A stretch of DNA of 64,000 nucleotides from Pedobacter sp. ASV28 (lineage in GTDB: Bacteria > Bacteroidota > Bacteroidia > Sphingobacteriales > Sphingobacteriaceae), in assembly GCF_016428855.1 (NCBI RefSeq), contig NZ_JAELTN010000004.1:62001-126000 (forward strand). Reading direction: 5' to 3'. Shown one piece after another: positions 15,655 to 25,668 of the stretch. Numbering within the stretch: position 1 is the stretch's first letter; each line of letters opens with the position of its first letter. A program made the translations under genes and the position numbers. The notes below the pieces were generated by a model, which did not search any database, was not told the origin of the DNA, and saw nothing but the letters and a program-made list of their open reading frames with translations.

Positions 15655-18258
15655 TTATTGTTTTCCATTAAGGTTACTCAAGAATTGTTCCAAAGCATAT
15701 TCATCTGAAATTAAAACTTCACGAGCTTTACTTCCTTCAAACGGACCAACAATGCCGGCGCCTTCTAATTGGTCTATAATTCTACCCGCTCTATTGTAGC
15801 CCAATTTCATTTTACGTTGGATAAGCGAGGTAGAGCCTTGTTGGTGCATAACAATCAGCCTTGCTGCATCTTCAAATAATGGATCTTTGTCATCTGGGTC
15901 AAAGTCTTTGGTACTTCCTTCACCGTTTTCATCAATATACTCTGGTAATAGATAAGCATCGGGATAACCACGTTGGTTACCAATGAAGTCGGAAATCCGA
16001 TCGACTTCCGGTGTATCTACAAATGCACACTGTAGCCTAATCAAGTCACTGCCAGTAGCCAAAAGCATATCTCCTCTACCAATCAATTGATCGGCACCAC
16101 CACTATCTAAAATGGTACGGGAGTCTATTTTTGACAGCACCCGAAACGCCAATCTGGCAGGGAAGTTAGCTTTAATGGTACCGGTTATTACGTTTACAGA
16201 TGGTCTTTGTGTAGCCAGTACCAAATGGATACCAATGGCACGAGCCAATTGCGCTAAACGGGCAATAGGTGTTTCCACTTCCTTGCCGGCAGTCATAATT
16301 AAATCGGCAAACTCATCAACCACCAACACAATGTAAGGCAAGAAACGGTGGCCATTATTTGGGTTAAGCTTACGCTTAATAAACTTCTCATTGTATTCCT
16401 TTAAATTTCTTACCATTGCATCCTTCAACAAATCGTAACGTTGATCCATCTCAATACAAAGTGAATTTAAGGTATGTACCACCTTTTTGGTGTCGGTAAT
16501 GATGGCATCTTCGCCACCGGGCAATTTAGCCAAGAAATGGCGTTCTATTTTATTGAATAGGGTTAACTCTACTTTTTTAGGATCTACCAATACAAACTTC
16601 AATTGTGATGGATGCTTTTTATAAAGCAAAGAAACCAAAATGGAATTGATCCCTACGGACTTACCTTGACCTGTAGCACCTGCAACCAATAGGTGGGGCA
16701 TTTTCGCCAAATCGGCAATGTAAACCTCATTACTAATGGTCTTGCCCAAAGCAATGGGCAAATCCATGGTAGATTGCTGGAATTTTTCGGTAGCCAATAC
16801 ACTCCGCATGGCCACCATTTCTGGATGCGAATTCGGCACCTCAATGCCGATAGTTCCCTTACCAGGCATTGGTGCAATGATACGAATGCCCAGAGCAGCC
16901 AAACTTAGGGCAATGTCATCTTCCAGGTTTTTAATTTTAGAGATACGCACACCTGGAGCTGGAATAATTTCATATAAAGTTACCGTTGGTCCAATGGTGG
17001 CCTTAATTTTATCAATTTCAATATTGTAGTGGTTTAAGGTCTCTACAATCTTATTCTTATTGGCTTCCAATTCATCTGAATTTACAGAAATCTTATTAGA
17101 GCCATAATTTTCCAATAATTCTAAATGAGGGTATTTATAGCCCGATAGGTCTAGGGTAGGATCATAATTTCCAAATTGCTCAACCAATTCTTCCGACTTC
17201 ACCTCTTCTTCTGTTTTTTCTATTGTAAAAGCAGGTTCAACTGATTTCTCTACCACTGGAGGAGGGGTAATTTCCATTTCTGGAATTAAGCTTGCCGCCG
17301 CTGTGGCAACAACCGGACTTACCGTTGGCGTAAGCAATACATTGGTCGCCAATGGACCTTCTACCACTATTTTCTCTTCTTCCTCCTTCCTATCGAATCT
17401 GCTGGGTGTTAAAACGATATGCTGTTCTCGTTTCTGTTGATCCCTATATTTATCGTTCAGGCTAAACTCTACGGGTTCAGACCTTTGTTCTTCTTCCAAT
17501 GGAATATTTTCAGGTATTTCAGGTTCTATGATCCTTCTAGGATTTGGCACAGCCTCTTTTTGTGGAAGTTTAAAATCTATATTATAGGCAATAATCAGTA
17601 CGCTTAAACCCAAAAACACCAGTAAACCACCTACCCCTGTCTGGCCTATTTGGGCAACCAAAAGCCTATTGGTCCAAAAGCCAAATTCCCCTTCCAGAAA
17701 ATGTGGTGTCTTCGCCAGAAAGGAATGGCCAAAACCAAAAGCCAACGAGATAAACATCAAGAAGAAAAAACTATAGGCCAACACCTTTTCTATGGAAAAG
17801 ATCTTCACTTTGAACAATAGGCGATAGCCAATTACAAAAAATACAAAAACAAAAAGAAAAGAGGCTACACCAAACCATTCATAAATGAACTGATGTGATA
17901 ACAAGGCACCTATTTTTCCCAACCAATTCTGTACAATGGGGTCTTCTACGCCATTATGTTTTAATTCATCTACCGTTTTAAATAAATTGCCCCATCCGCC
18001 ATTGGCATCGATCACATAGCTCTGGTCTTCTTCCCAAGTGAATATATAAGAAGTAAAAGCGACCAGAAAATAAATGGATAAAATAATGAAAAACAGTCCA
18101 ATAATCTTAAACAACCTTCCATCCTGCAAATTAAACTTTGGTAAAATCTCGGTTTTAACGCGGGGTTCCCTGTTTGAGCTTGCTTTCTGAGCACCCTTAG
18201 GCAATTCAGTATTTTGTTTAAATGAATTAGACTTAAATTGATTTCCCCTTGCCGACAT
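15655..18258 (-). CDS. ftsK: DNA translocase FtsK/SpoIIIE
   Basis: Septum-located ATP-driven DNA pump that clears and resolves chromosome ends at division. The 867-residue protein has four N-terminal membrane segments (about 51-74, 122-147, 158-180, 199-225), a charged proline/glutamate-rich linker (about 230-360), and a motor. The motor has the alpha domain (about 375-490), Walker A GATGQGKS (527-534), and Walker B VLVVDEFADLIM. The C-terminal gamma winged helix (about 795-862, ARLIVMHQQGSTSLIQRKMKLGYNRAGRIID) recognises KOPS sites. The linker is short compared with Escherichia coli FtsK. lolA follows at 34 bp. A -7-like box lies at 18285-18292. Confidence 0.97.
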   Translation of the reverse strand: MSARGNQFKSNSFKQNTELPKGAQKASSNREPRVKTEILPKFNLQDGRLFKIIGLFFIILSIYFLVAFTSYIFTWEEDQSYVIDANGGWGNLFKTVDELKHNGVEDPIVQNWLGKIGALLSHQFIYEWFGVASFLFVFVFFVIGYRLLFKVKIFSIEKVLAYSFFFLMFISLAFGFGHSFLAKTPHFLEGEFGFWTNRLLVAQIGQTGVGGLLVFLGLSVLIIAYNIDFKLPQKEAVPNPRRIIEPEIPENIPLEEEQRSEPVEFSLNDKYRDQQKREQHIVLTPSRFDRKEEEEKIVVEGPLATNVLLTPTVSPVVATAAASLIPEMEITPPPVVEKSVEPAFTIEKTEEEVKSEELVEQFGNYDPTLDLSGYKYPHLELLENYGSNKISVNSDELEANKNKIVETLNHYNIEIDKIKATIGPTVTLYEIIPAPGVRISKIKNLEDDIALSLAALGIRIIAPMPGKGTIGIEVPNSHPEMVAMRSVLATEKFQQSTMDLPIALGKTISNEVYIADLAKMPHLLVAGATGQGKSVGINSILVSLLYKKHPSQLKFVLVDPKKVELTLFNKIERHFLAKLPGGEDAIITDTKKVVHTLNSLCIEMDQRYDLLKDAMVRNLKEYNEKFIKRKLNPNNGHRFLPYIVLVVDEFADLIMTAGKEVETPIARLAQLARAIGIHLVLATQRPSVNVITGTIKANFPARLAFRVLSKIDSRTILDSGGADQLIGRGDMLLATGSDLIRLQCAFVDTPEVDRISDFIGNQRGYPDAYLLPEYIDENGEGSTKDFDPDDKDPLFEDAARLIVMHQQGSTSLIQRKMKLGYNRAGRIIDQLEGAGIVGPFEGSKAREVLISDEYALEQFLSNLNGKQ

Positions 18259-18284
18259 CGTATCGTTTAAATATTTTTAATGAA

Positions 18285-18292
18285 CAAATATA
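18285..18292 (-). promoter_or_regulatory. Possible -7 box of ftsK
   Basis: TATATTTG on the minus strand matches the Bacteroidota -7 consensus TAnnTTTG, about 27 bp before the ftsK ATG. No TTG stands at the matching -33 position, so support is partial. Confidence 0.35.
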
Positions 18293-18707
18293 AGAAACTG
18301 TTTAAATTTCTCTTGCTGCCAGAACTTTTACCTTATTTTTTATTGGTTTTAGGCAAGTGCCCTCCACATTTATATAGCAAGCCTACCATCAAAAGAAACT
18401 CCATTGACATTCTTCTGAAAATAACAGCCTATAGATTTCTATCAGAGAAGCCTTCCTTGTTTAGCATTAACGTTACTTTAATTCCATTAGGTATGTGAAG
18501 AAGAGCTGTAGACAAAAAAACAGAATTTGAGAATCATTTTTTAAACCATTCTTGCTAATGAAGGTCAAAAGTTCAAAGCAATTAATTTAGTGTACAGTTT
18601 TTTATTTTAGTTTTGATCCTGTTTAGTTAAGCTGAACAGGATTTTTCTTTTAAAAATGTTAATTTATTTTCGTTATTTTAACCTACCAGCGAAAACTTAC
18701 CTTAAAA
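18293..18707. other. Intergenic region ftsK-ankyrin gene, no gene recognised
   Basis: The open frame at 18280-18498 (72 residues) has no recognisable features and I do not accept it as a gene. A strong terminator-like hairpin stands at 18618-18650, with nothing coding in front of it, so a small RNA ending there is possible but unproven. Confidence 0.4.
18618..18650 (+). terminator. Orphan intrinsic terminator
   Basis: Arms ATCCTGTTTAG (18618-18628) and CTGAACAGGAT (18634-18644) pair with one wobble around a 5-base loop and are followed by TTTTCTTTT. It reads as a plus-strand terminator but has no plus-strand gene before it; an A-rich stretch on the other side would let it also work leftwards. 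Confidence 0.65.
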
Positions 18708-19364
18708 ATGGACATTACGCAGCTCGAGACTTTAATAGAAAACAACCAATTGGAAGAAATAGTGGCACTATTATCGCAAAAACCGCAATTGGCTGTTCAA
18801 AATACTTCGCATCAAATTTCACCGATGCTATTGGCCTGCTATTATAAAAAAATGGAAATTGCCAATGTTATTGCTGAGTTTATGCCACAATTAAGCATTT
18901 TTGATGCTTGTGCCATTGGTAAATTTGATGAACTTACACTATTGGTCTTTAAAGATCATAAGGCAGTAAACGAATACTCTGTAGATGGTTTCACTCCCTT
19001 GGGACTGGCCTGTTATTTTGGGCACGAGGAAATTGCCAGATTTCTGGTATTAAAAGGAGCTGACGTAAACCTCCCTAGTAAAAATGGTTTTAATGTTTTC
19101 CCCATTCATTCGGCAGTAGCCAATAATAATTACAACATGTCCAAAATATTGCTAGATGCCGGTGCCTACCCTAATGTTTGTCAAAAATCTGGAGTAGCGC
19201 CATTACATACTGCAGCACAACTGGGCAATATTGAAATGATCATCTTACTATTGGAACATGGAGCAGAAGTGGGCTTAAGAATGGAAGGTGGTAAATTACC
19301 TGCAGATTTAGCCGCAGAAAAAGGGTTTCATGAAATTGCCGAAATTTTAAGGGACGATGATTAA
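18708..19364 (+). CDS. Ankyrin-repeat protein
   Basis: Small cytoplasmic protein of 218 residues made mainly of ankyrin repeats, a scaffold for protein contacts. The clear repeats are DGFTPLGLACYFGHEEIARFLVLKGADVN (about 105-133), NVFPIHSAVANNNYNMSKILLDAGAYPN, and GVAPLHTAAQLGNIEMIILLLEHGAEV, followed by GGKLPADLAAEKGFHEIAEIL. The first 100 residues contain two weaker repeats. There is no signal peptide. It stands alone, 17 bp before an unrelated convergent region. No enzymatic domain is visible and the partner is unknown. Confidence 0.88.
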   Translation: MDITQLETLIENNQLEEIVALLSQKPQLAVQNTSHQISPMLLACYYKKMEIANVIAEFMPQLSIFDACAIGKFDELTLLVFKDHKAVNEYSVDGFTPLGLACYFGHEEIARFLVLKGADVNLPSKNGFNVFPIHSAVANNNYNMSKILLDAGAYPNVCQKSGVAPLHTAAQLGNIEMIILLLEHGAEVGLRMEGGKLPADLAAEKGFHEIAEILRDDD

Positions 19365-19466
19365 TTGGTAACGAGTTAAAGCTTGAAAGTTACGAGGACC
19401 TAACTAACATCAAAAAGTTTTAATAGATCTGCATTTATGCTATTTTACCGGTAACACAGCACTCAA

Positions 19467-19685
19467 CTACTCCCAAACCCTTAATCTTACTTTTTTCATA
19501 TAGGTTCTGATATCCAAAACAATGGCTGCCAAGATGTAGAATAATATAGGGAAGCCTACGGCCAAAAACGAGGAATAGATAAAAAACAAACGTACTTTTG
19601 CCGTGCTCATATCAAGTTTATTGGCCAAATATGCGGATACACCAAAACTTCGTTGTTCAAAAAACGTAACTATTCGCTGAAACAT
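19467..19685 (-). CDS. PspC-domain membrane protein
   Basis: A 72-residue protein of the PspC type. It starts with MFQRIVTFFEQRSFGVSAYLANKLDMSTAKVRLFFIYSSF and continues into one hydrophobic segment (about 37-58, AVGFPILFYILAAIVL) and a basic tail KKVRLRV. PspC proteins sit in the inner membrane and take part in envelope-stress responses in proteobacteria; in Bacteroidota their role is less clear, and no pspA or pspB homologue is nearby. A box TATTTTTG on the minus strand (19714-19721) may be its -7 element. Confidence 0.85.
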   Translation of the reverse strand: MFQRIVTFFEQRSFGVSAYLANKLDMSTAKVRLFFIYSSFLAVGFPILFYILAAIVLDIRTYMKKVRLRVWE

Positions 19686-19799
19686 ACCTCTTGTAATTAG
19701 TTATACTAATTTACAAAAATAAGTTAATAATGAGTTCTTATCTAATTTTTTAAAATTTTCCATGCATTTGCATAGCCTTCCTAAATCATTTTGAATTGA

Positions 19800-21080
19800 C
19801 TATCTTTTCAAAATCTTCAAACCTATACCACAATTCAGACATTTCTTTTCATTGCAATAATTTTTCCTCAATTGTAATAAGGCCTGGCTCTGATAAGCTG
19901 TATTTATCTTTAACCCTACCTGTTCATAAGACTTAATGATCGCATTTTTTTCTGAAGCCAAACTTTCCAGCAGATAAAAAGCCCTAGTTTGAAAATTAGC
20001 TTGCCCAGTGTATTTGCCATAGGCAAATAGAAATAAACTAACGGTATTGACCAGAATGCCATCTACAGAAGACCGGCCCAACTGTAGCTCTACCTTATCG
20101 GCCATTTTATTAAAATGATAATGTGTTTTCCAAAATGGATTTACCGGCAGCTCTTCAAACAATTGGCGCAGTTCTTTTACATTTTTAATGGAAAGAACTT
20201 TGGAAAACAAATGATTGGAAGCCGAAATAAGTGCTGCAAATTGTGCTAACCTTAAGGTTGCGAAATTTTGTGGACGTATTCTCAGAAACTTCCACAAAGA
20301 AATATCAATAGGTGTTAAAGTATATTTTTTGGCTAAGAACCGGTATTCTTTTTTAAGTTGATCTGGATAGTCCTCTTGAAAAGGTTGGTTAAGAAAACCA
20401 GCCTGTCCAAACAGCAAAGCCTCGATATATAAAGGCTGATCCTTATGTTTGGCAAATAATTGCTGAGGCAACGACTGGGCCAACATTTGCATGGGCAGCG
20501 CATTGATCTTAAATCCAAAGCTTTTGGCCATGAAACGGTAAAAGGTTTCATCCCAATCGCCATTTAATCCATTCAACTGCTGATAAACTTCATTTGATCT
20601 TTGTTCCAAGCGTTCTACCAATACCCTTGATAAAAAACCATTGACAATAAACTCATCCACATCACCCAGTTGACGTTCACAGGGAAAACTACTAGCCGAA
20701 TAAAGAAGTTGCTGATAGTTATCATATAATTGCCTATCTATCCTGTATTTTAAGGACAATACGGGCAATAAAGTTCCATCTGTACGATAGATAGCTTCAT
20801 TATCCTCAAAAACCACATGTAAGATCACATTATCATAGGCACGATCATGCTGATGGCGATGCAAATTCCAATCTGAAGATTTTAAATGAACCTCTATATT
20901 TCCTACCCATACGGTATCTCCAATCAATAATTTTGCAGTAGAAAAATCTGGACCAGCGTCTTTATTGGGTATTCCACAGTTAAGCACCTGGATAGTTTCT
21001 CCGCTTGTTGTAGTGAGATGATTTTGATCATACAACCTAAACTGCCAGATAAAATGTAAAAAATCTTCAGAAAAGTTCAT
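19800..21080 (-). CDS. DUF2851 family protein
   Basis: Cytoplasmic protein of 426 residues and unknown function, found mostly in Bacteroidota. The N-terminal part MNFSEDFLHFIWQFRLYD and CGIPNKDAGPDFSTAKLLIGDTVWVGNIEVHLKSSDW (about 37-72) is typical of the family; the H-DRAYDNVILHVVFEDN block that follows is strongly patterned and could be an active or binding site. The C-terminus has a cysteine cluster, CNEKKCLNCGIG, that may bind metal. I prefer the ATG at 21080 to the one at 21095 because the family starts at MNFSE. It is separated by about 90 bp from the upstream DMT gene. No function can be assigned. Confidence 0.85.
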   Translation of the reverse strand: MNFSEDFLHFIWQFRLYDQNHLTTTSGETIQVLNCGIPNKDAGPDFSTAKLLIGDTVWVGNIEVHLKSSDWNLHRHQHDRAYDNVILHVVFEDNEAIYRTDGTLLPVLSLKYRIDRQLYDNYQQLLYSASSFPCERQLGDVDEFIVNGFLSRVLVERLEQRSNEVYQQLNGLNGDWDETFYRFMAKSFGFKINALPMQMLAQSLPQQLFAKHKDQPLYIEALLFGQAGFLNQPFQEDYPDQLKKEYRFLAKKYTLTPIDISLWKFLRIRPQNFATLRLAQFAALISASNHLFSKVLSIKNVKELRQLFEELPVNPFWKTHYHFNKMADKVELQLGRSSVDGILVNTVSLFLFAYGKYTGQANFQTRAFYLLESLASEKNAIIKSYEQVGLKINTAYQSQALLQLRKNYCNEKKCLNCGIGLKILKR

Positions 21081-21172
21081 TCTTGAATTTAGCAATAAAA
21101 TTCAAAAACACCATACCTTACAAGATCAACAACCCATAAATTATTCCAATTTTCTCTAAGTAGTAAAAGTGC

Positions 21173-22069
21173 TTAAGCAGCAGATTTTCTGTAACTGGTG
21201 ATAAAAACCCCCAATATAATAAGAACGGTAGCAATCAATAAATCAAAGGTGATGATTTCGTCGAGAATGAGCCAACCCAGGAAAATAGCTATAATGGTAT
21301 TAAAATAAGATAGTATGGATACTTCTGTGGCACTTACCCTTTTTAAGGCATAATTATAACAGAAATAGCCAATAACTGATCCAAAAACACCCAAATAAGC
21401 TACTGCGGCCATACTTTTCCATGTCCATAGCTGAAAATTAGCCTGAGGAGAAAACAAAAAGGCAAAAATCAGTTGCACAATGGCTGCAAATGAAAATTGA
21501 TAAAAGAGATCCAAGAAAATATTTTCGCTTTTATGGGCGTATTTCTTGGCATATATCGTACCACTTGCCCAACCCAATATGGCCATTCCAAGAAATAAAA
21601 CGCCTGTTTTATAATTGGGATCCAATAAATCTCCTATACCCGCTCGAAAAATAAAAGCTACGCCGCTAAAACCTACCACCACACCAGTAAGTCCTCTTAA
21701 ACTTGGTTTCTGCAAGCCAAAAGCCACACTACCTATAAAGACAATGATTGGCGATAATGCCGTTAATAGAGAAGTCAGCCCGCTGGGGATACTTTCTTCT
21801 GCTACGGTAGTCATGCCATTGGCGATAATGATCATCAAGCTTGAAAGCAGCACTTGTCGCCTAAGATTTCTCCAGCCAATCCATTTAAATTGACCTTTGT
21901 AAAGTAAAACAGCCAATAACAGCATAGACGCGATGACCTGTCGAAACCCTGCTACAAACCAGGCAGGAATGGTATGTACGGCCACCCTAATTCCTAGATA
22001 GGTTGTTCCCCAAACTATGGCAACGGCCAAAAGTGCTATAATGAGCCCTGCGTCTCTTTTTTGGTTCAT
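21173..22069 (-). CDS. DMT-superfamily exporter (EamA domains)
   Basis: Inner-membrane drug/metabolite transporter of 298 residues with ten predicted membrane segments forming two EamA repeats: the first from [18 protein letters not shown] (about 11-28) through [10 protein letters not shown], the second from [23 protein letters not shown] to [37 protein letters not shown]. The family exports amino acids, nucleosides or other small metabolites. The frame is open further upstream to 22228, but that part is out of phase with family proteins and overlaps pyrF; the ATG at 22069 overlaps the pyrF stop as ATGA, indicating translational coupling. The substrate is unknown. Confidence 0.9.
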   Translation of the reverse strand: MNQKRDAGLIIALLAVAIVWGTTYLGIRVAVHTIPAWFVAGFRQVIASMLLLAVLLYKGQFKWIGWRNLRRQVLLSSLMIIIANGMTTVAEESIPSGLTSLLTALSPIIVFIGSVAFGLQKPSLRGLTGVVVGFSGVAFIFRAGIGDLLDPNYKTGVLFLGMAILGWASGTIYAKKYAHKSENIFLDLFYQFSFAAIVQLIFAFLFSPQANFQLWTWKSMAAVAYLGVFGSVIGYFCYNYALKRVSATEVSILSYFNTIIAIFLGWLILDEIITFDLLIATVLIILGVFITSYRKSAA

Positions 22070-22896
22070 ATCAAGTTGGCAGTCTTTAAGATCTGCTCCA
22101 TTTCCTGTTGTAAAGCCAAGGCTTCCGCTCTTGCCTTTTCGGCAAAGTCGGTTCCATTGCTGGCATAGATGATGCTCCTGGCCGAATTCACCAACAGGCC
22201 ACATTGCTGGTTTAGTCCATGTTCGCAAACCGCACTTAAACTACCTCCCTGTGCACCAACTCCAGGTACCAGCAAAAAATGGTCTGGTGCCAAACGGCGA
22301 ATATTTTTAAATTCCTCAGCCTTGGTTGCGCCAACAACGTACATCATCTGATCACTATTAGCCCATTGCGAAGAAGTTGTGATGACCTGCTCATAGAGCT
22401 TTTGCTCGCCACTTTGTTTAACCTGAAAGTCCTGACTGCCCTGATTAGAGGTTAGTGCCAAAAGGATTACCCATTTATCGGGATAAGAGAGAAAAGGAGA
22501 TACAGAATCTTCTCCCATATAGGGTGCCACGGTAATGGAATCGAAGCTCATTGCCGAACTTTCCTCATTGAAAAATGCTTCGGCATACATGGCAGACGTA
22601 TTTCCTATATCACCACGCTTGGCATCGGCAATGGTAAATACACTTTTAGGAAAATGCTGCCAAGTTTTGACCAAGGTATCCCAGCCTTTTACTCCTCTAC
22701 TTTCGTAAAAGGCAGTATTAGGTTTATAAGCCACGCAGAGATCATGTGTAGCATCGATCAGCTGTTTGTTAAATTCCAGGATAGGATCATTGTATTTCAA
22801 CAGGTGTTTAGGTAATTTATCTAATACCGGGTCCAAGCCTATGCACAAAAAAGATTTTTTTTGTTGAATTTGTTCAAAAAGCTGTTGTTTATTCAT
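22066..22896 (-). CDS. pyrF: Orotidine-5'-phosphate decarboxylase (type 2)
   Basis: Last step of de novo UMP synthesis, decarboxylation of OMP. The 276-residue length and the sequence fit the larger type 2 enzymes. FLCIGLDP (16-23) forms the first strand of the barrel and [14 protein letters not shown] (88-101) contains the catalytic D91-x-K93-x-x-D96 array. VPGVGAQGG near the C-terminal third binds phosphate. The stop overlaps the start of a DMT exporter. Upstream, CATCTTTG on the minus strand is one base from the -7 consensus. No other pyr genes are present. Confidence 0.96.
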   Translation of the reverse strand: MNKQQLFEQIQQKKSFLCIGLDPVLDKLPKHLLKYNDPILEFNKQLIDATHDLCVAYKPNTAFYESRGVKGWDTLVKTWQHFPKSVFTIADAKRGDIGNTSAMYAEAFFNEESSAMSFDSITVAPYMGEDSVSPFLSYPDKWVILLALTSNQGSQDFQVKQSGEQKLYEQVITTSSQWANSDQMMYVVGATKAEEFKNIRRLAPDHFLLVPGVGAQGGSLSAVCEHGLNQQCGLLVNSARSIIYASNGTDFAEKARAEALALQQEMEQILKTANLI

Positions 22897-23180
22897 TGTT
22901 TTATAATCAGATCATGAAGCCGCAAAGATGAAAATAATTGCTGATTTAATTCGTTTAATTTGTACAATTACTGGTGTGATGTAGCACATTTTTGTAAACA
23001 TTTTTAAAATTTACTTGCAGATTAAGATTCAAATACCTACAATTGTGCCATAATTCCCAGAAAGTTTATCTGAATATCTACAGAAAAATCTCAGCAAAAC
23101 AACTTCTTGAATGTTTTTAAGCCGTTTTTTCGTTGAATAATTTGATGAACCCTAATAATAAAATTCTCGACAAAATATAA

Positions 23181-24914
23181 ATGTTTAGTAAAACAGAACT
23201 AAGTGAAAAGCTAACTGCCGAACTACGTGAGTTGGCAAAAGCGAATGGTGTTGAAAATGCAGGCGAACTGCGTAAGAACGATCTCATAGAAGAAATTCTT
23301 AAAAAACAAACGGCAGCAGCCAGTGAAGCCACAGCAGTACCTGCTAGTGAGCCTACTGAAGCCAGCAATGAAAAACCGGCAAGAAAAAGAGCTCGCATTG
23401 TTAAAGACAGTGAAAAGCCAGTTGCGGCCGACCAAAAAGAAAAGACCAAGGCCAAAGATAAGCCTACACTTTTTGATGAACCAGTTCCCGCTCCCCCTGT
23501 TGTAGAAGCACCAGCTGCAGATTTCGATCCCATTGAACTAGCTATGGGCAAAAATCCCGAAAAATTGGAAAGCATTGCAGAAAAATTGCAAAACCAAGCC
23601 AATAAAGCTAAAAGAGAACGTATTTCGAAAGATAAAGTTCCCGCTAACAATGAGGTCATCATTCTTGACGAAAAACCTGTCAAAGAGGAAAAACCACAGA
23701 AAGAGGACAATAGGCCGAACAAGAATCAAAACAATAATAACAATGGTAATGGCAATGGTAACCATAAACAAAATGAGACCAGCTATTCCAACCTTGATTT
23801 CGATAACACCATTACCAATGAAGGTGTTTTAGAGATTATGCCTGATGGTTATGGTTTTTTACGTTCTGCCGACTATAATTATCTTTCGTCTCCGGATGAC
23901 ATCTATGTATCGCAATCGCAGATTAAATTATTTGGTTTAAAGACTGGTGACACCGTTAATGGCAGTATACGTCCTCCGAAAGAAGGTGAAAAATACTTTC
24001 CTTTGGTAAAGGTGATTAGTATAAACGGCCGTATACCTGCAGACGTGCGTGACCGTGTACCTTTTGATTACCTAACGCCTTTATTCCCTACCGAAAAATT
24101 AAACCTGTTTACAGATTCCACTAATCATTCAACACGTATTATGGACCTTTTTACCCCAATAGGCAAAGGTCAGCGTGGATTGATCGTTGCACAACCGAAA
24201 ACGGGTAAGACCAACCTTTTAAAAGAGGTGGCCAATGCCATTGCCAAAAACCATCCGGAAGTTTACCTGATCATATTATTGATCGATGAGCGCCCTGAAG
24301 AGGTAACCGACATGGCCCGCAGCGTAAGAGCGGAAGTCATTGCTTCTACTTTTGATGAGCCGGCAGAAAGACATGTGAAAATTGCCAACATTGTTTTAGA
24401 AAAAGCGAAACGCTTGGTAGAATGTGGCCACGATGTGGTTATTCTATTGGATTCGATCACCCGTTTAGCAAGAGCCTATAATACCACAGCTCCTGCTTCT
24501 GGAAAAATCTTATCAGGAGGTGTTGATGCCAATGCACTACACAAGCCTAAACGTTTCTTTGGTGCGGCACGTAACATAGAAAAAGGTGGCTCGCTTACCA
24601 TTTTGGCCACTGCATTAACAGAAACAGGTTCTAAAATGGATGAGGTAATTTTTGAAGAGTTTAAAGGTACTGGTAATATGGAGCTTCAGTTAGACCGTAA
24701 ATTGGCCAACAAGCGCATTTTCCCTGCCATCGATATTACAGCTTCAAGTACACGTAGAGATGATCTATTGCTAGATAGGGAAAGCCTACAGCGTGTTTGG
24801 GTACTGCGTAACCATTTGGCCGACATGAACAGCCAAGAGGCTATGGAGCTTGTACAAGCCCAAATTAAAGGCACCAAGAGCAATGAAGAATTTCTTATGG
24901 GCATGAACGGCTAG
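23181..24914 (+). CDS. rho: Transcription termination factor Rho
   Basis: Hexameric RNA helicase that ends transcription. It is 577 residues long, against 419 in Escherichia coli. The extra length is an insert (about 44-205) between the N-terminal helical SAP-like domain (1-43) and the RNA-binding cold-shock domain (about 213-285; [13 protein letters not shown]). The insert is rich in Lys, Glu, Pro and ends in an Asn/Gly run (about 181-196), a feature common in Bacteroidota Rho. The ATPase has Walker A QPKTGKT (338-344) and Walker [18 protein letters not shown]-loop and Q-loop regions are present. A strong hairpin terminator lies 15 bp after the stop. The 284-bp upstream region has no other gene and may carry autoregulation, which I cannot prove. 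Confidence 0.97.
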   Translation: MFSKTELSEKLTAELRELAKANGVENAGELRKNDLIEEILKKQTAAASEATAVPASEPTEASNEKPARKRARIVKDSEKPVAADQKEKTKAKDKPTLFDEPVPAPPVVEAPAADFDPIELAMGKNPEKLESIAEKLQNQANKAKRERISKDKVPANNEVIILDEKPVKEEKPQKEDNRPNKNQNNNNNGNGNGNHKQNETSYSNLDFDNTITNEGVLEIMPDGYGFLRSADYNYLSSPDDIYVSQSQIKLFGLKTGDTVNGSIRPPKEGEKYFPLVKVISINGRIPADVRDRVPFDYLTPLFPTEKLNLFTDSTNHSTRIMDLFTPIGKGQRGLIVAQPKTGKTNLLKEVANAIAKNHPEVYLIILLIDERPEEVTDMARSVRAEVIASTFDEPAERHVKIANIVLEKAKRLVECGHDVVILLDSITRLARAYNTTAPASGKILSGGVDANALHKPKRFFGAARNIEKGGSLTILATALTETGSKMDEVIFEEFKGTGNMELQLDRKLANKRIFPAIDITASSTRRDDLLLDRESLQRVWVLRNHLADMNSQEAMELVQAQIKGTKSNEEFLMGMNG

Positions 24915-24928
24915 TAAAGAGTTAAGAG

Positions 24929-24970
24929 TTGAAAGTAAAAAGTATAAGCTTTTTTAACTTTCAACTTTTT
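24929..24970 (+). terminator. Terminator of rho
   Basis: Arms TTGAAAGTAAAAAG (24929-24942) and CTTTTTTAACTTTCAA (24949-24964) pair with a two-base bulge around a short loop, followed by CTTTTTTAC. It fills the space to pssA. Confidence 0.7.
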
Positions 24971-24987
24971 TACTTTTAACTTTGAAC

Positions 24988-25668
24988 ATGAAGAAACACC
25001 TCCCCAATGCTTTAACCTGCGCCAATCTACTTTCGGGCTGTATTGGTATTGTTTTCTCTTTTAACGGCGAACTAAAAATTGCGGCCTACTTTGTTATCCT
25101 ATCCGGAATATTTGATTTTTTCGATGGGATGGTGGCTAGGATGCTTAATGTAAAGGGCGACTTGGGCAAGCAATTGGATTCGTTAGCCGATATGGTAAGC
25201 TTTGGTTTTTTACCTGGAGTGATCATGTTCCAACTGCTCAAACTAAGTAATTCCGCTAATGAATATTTACCTTATTTTGGATTCCTGATTACTATTTTTT
25301 CTGCACTTAGGCTAGCTAAATTCAATATAGACGAAAGACAAACTGTGGATTTCATTGGACTAAACACACCCATGAATACTTTATTTATTGTTTCATTGCC
25401 TTATGTAGCCATTTCCTATCCTGAATTGGTTAACAACTGGGTTATTTTAAGCATAGTAACGGCCCTAACCAGCTATCTTCTGGTTAGCGAGATCAGGATT
25501 TTCTCCCTGAAGTTCAGCAACTTTAGTTGGAAGGATAATAAAATCAAATTTATTTTTGTTATCCTATCATTTACCTTGTTTGCATGGCTACAGTTTATAG
25601 CCATCCCCTTGGTATTGGCACTATATATTGGACTTTCCTTTATTTATTTCTCTAAAAAAACCAATTAA
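24988..25668 (+). CDS. pssA: CDP-diacylglycerol--serine O-phosphatidyltransferase
   Basis: Integral membrane enzyme making phosphatidylserine from CDP-diacylglycerol and serine, the precursor of phosphatidylethanolamine. The 226-residue protein has the full CDP-alcohol phosphotransferase motif: D46-G47-x2-A50-R51-x8-G60-x3-D64-x3-D68, in the segment DFFDGMVARMLNVKGDLGKQ. About six to eight hydrophobic segments follow. The N-terminus MKKHLPNALTCANLLSGCIG matches PssA proteins, so I used the ATG at 24988 rather than the TTG two codons earlier. It converges with the HPt gene with a 4-bp overlap. PssA is the best fit; a related phosphatidyl transferase is possible. Confidence 0.9.
   Translation: MKKHLPNALTCANLLSGCIGIVFSFNGELKIAAYFVILSGIFDFFDGMVARMLNVKGDLGKQLDSLADMVSFGFLPGVIMFQLLKLSNSANEYLPYFGFLITIFSALRLAKFNIDERQTVDFIGLNTPMNTLFIVSLPYVAISYPELVNNWVILSIVTALTSYLLVSEIRIFSLKFSNFSWKDNKIKFIFVILSFTLFAWLQFIAIPLVLALYIGLSFIYFSKKTN

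Noticed and set aside
18280-18498. 72-residue open frame after the ftsK start
   Set aside because: No recognisable features and it overlaps the ftsK upstream region.
23117-23722. 201-residue open frame on the minus strand opposite rho
   Set aside because: Low-complexity Ser/Ala/Leu/Phe translation antisense to the Lys/Ala/Pro-rich insert of rho; no domain or start context.
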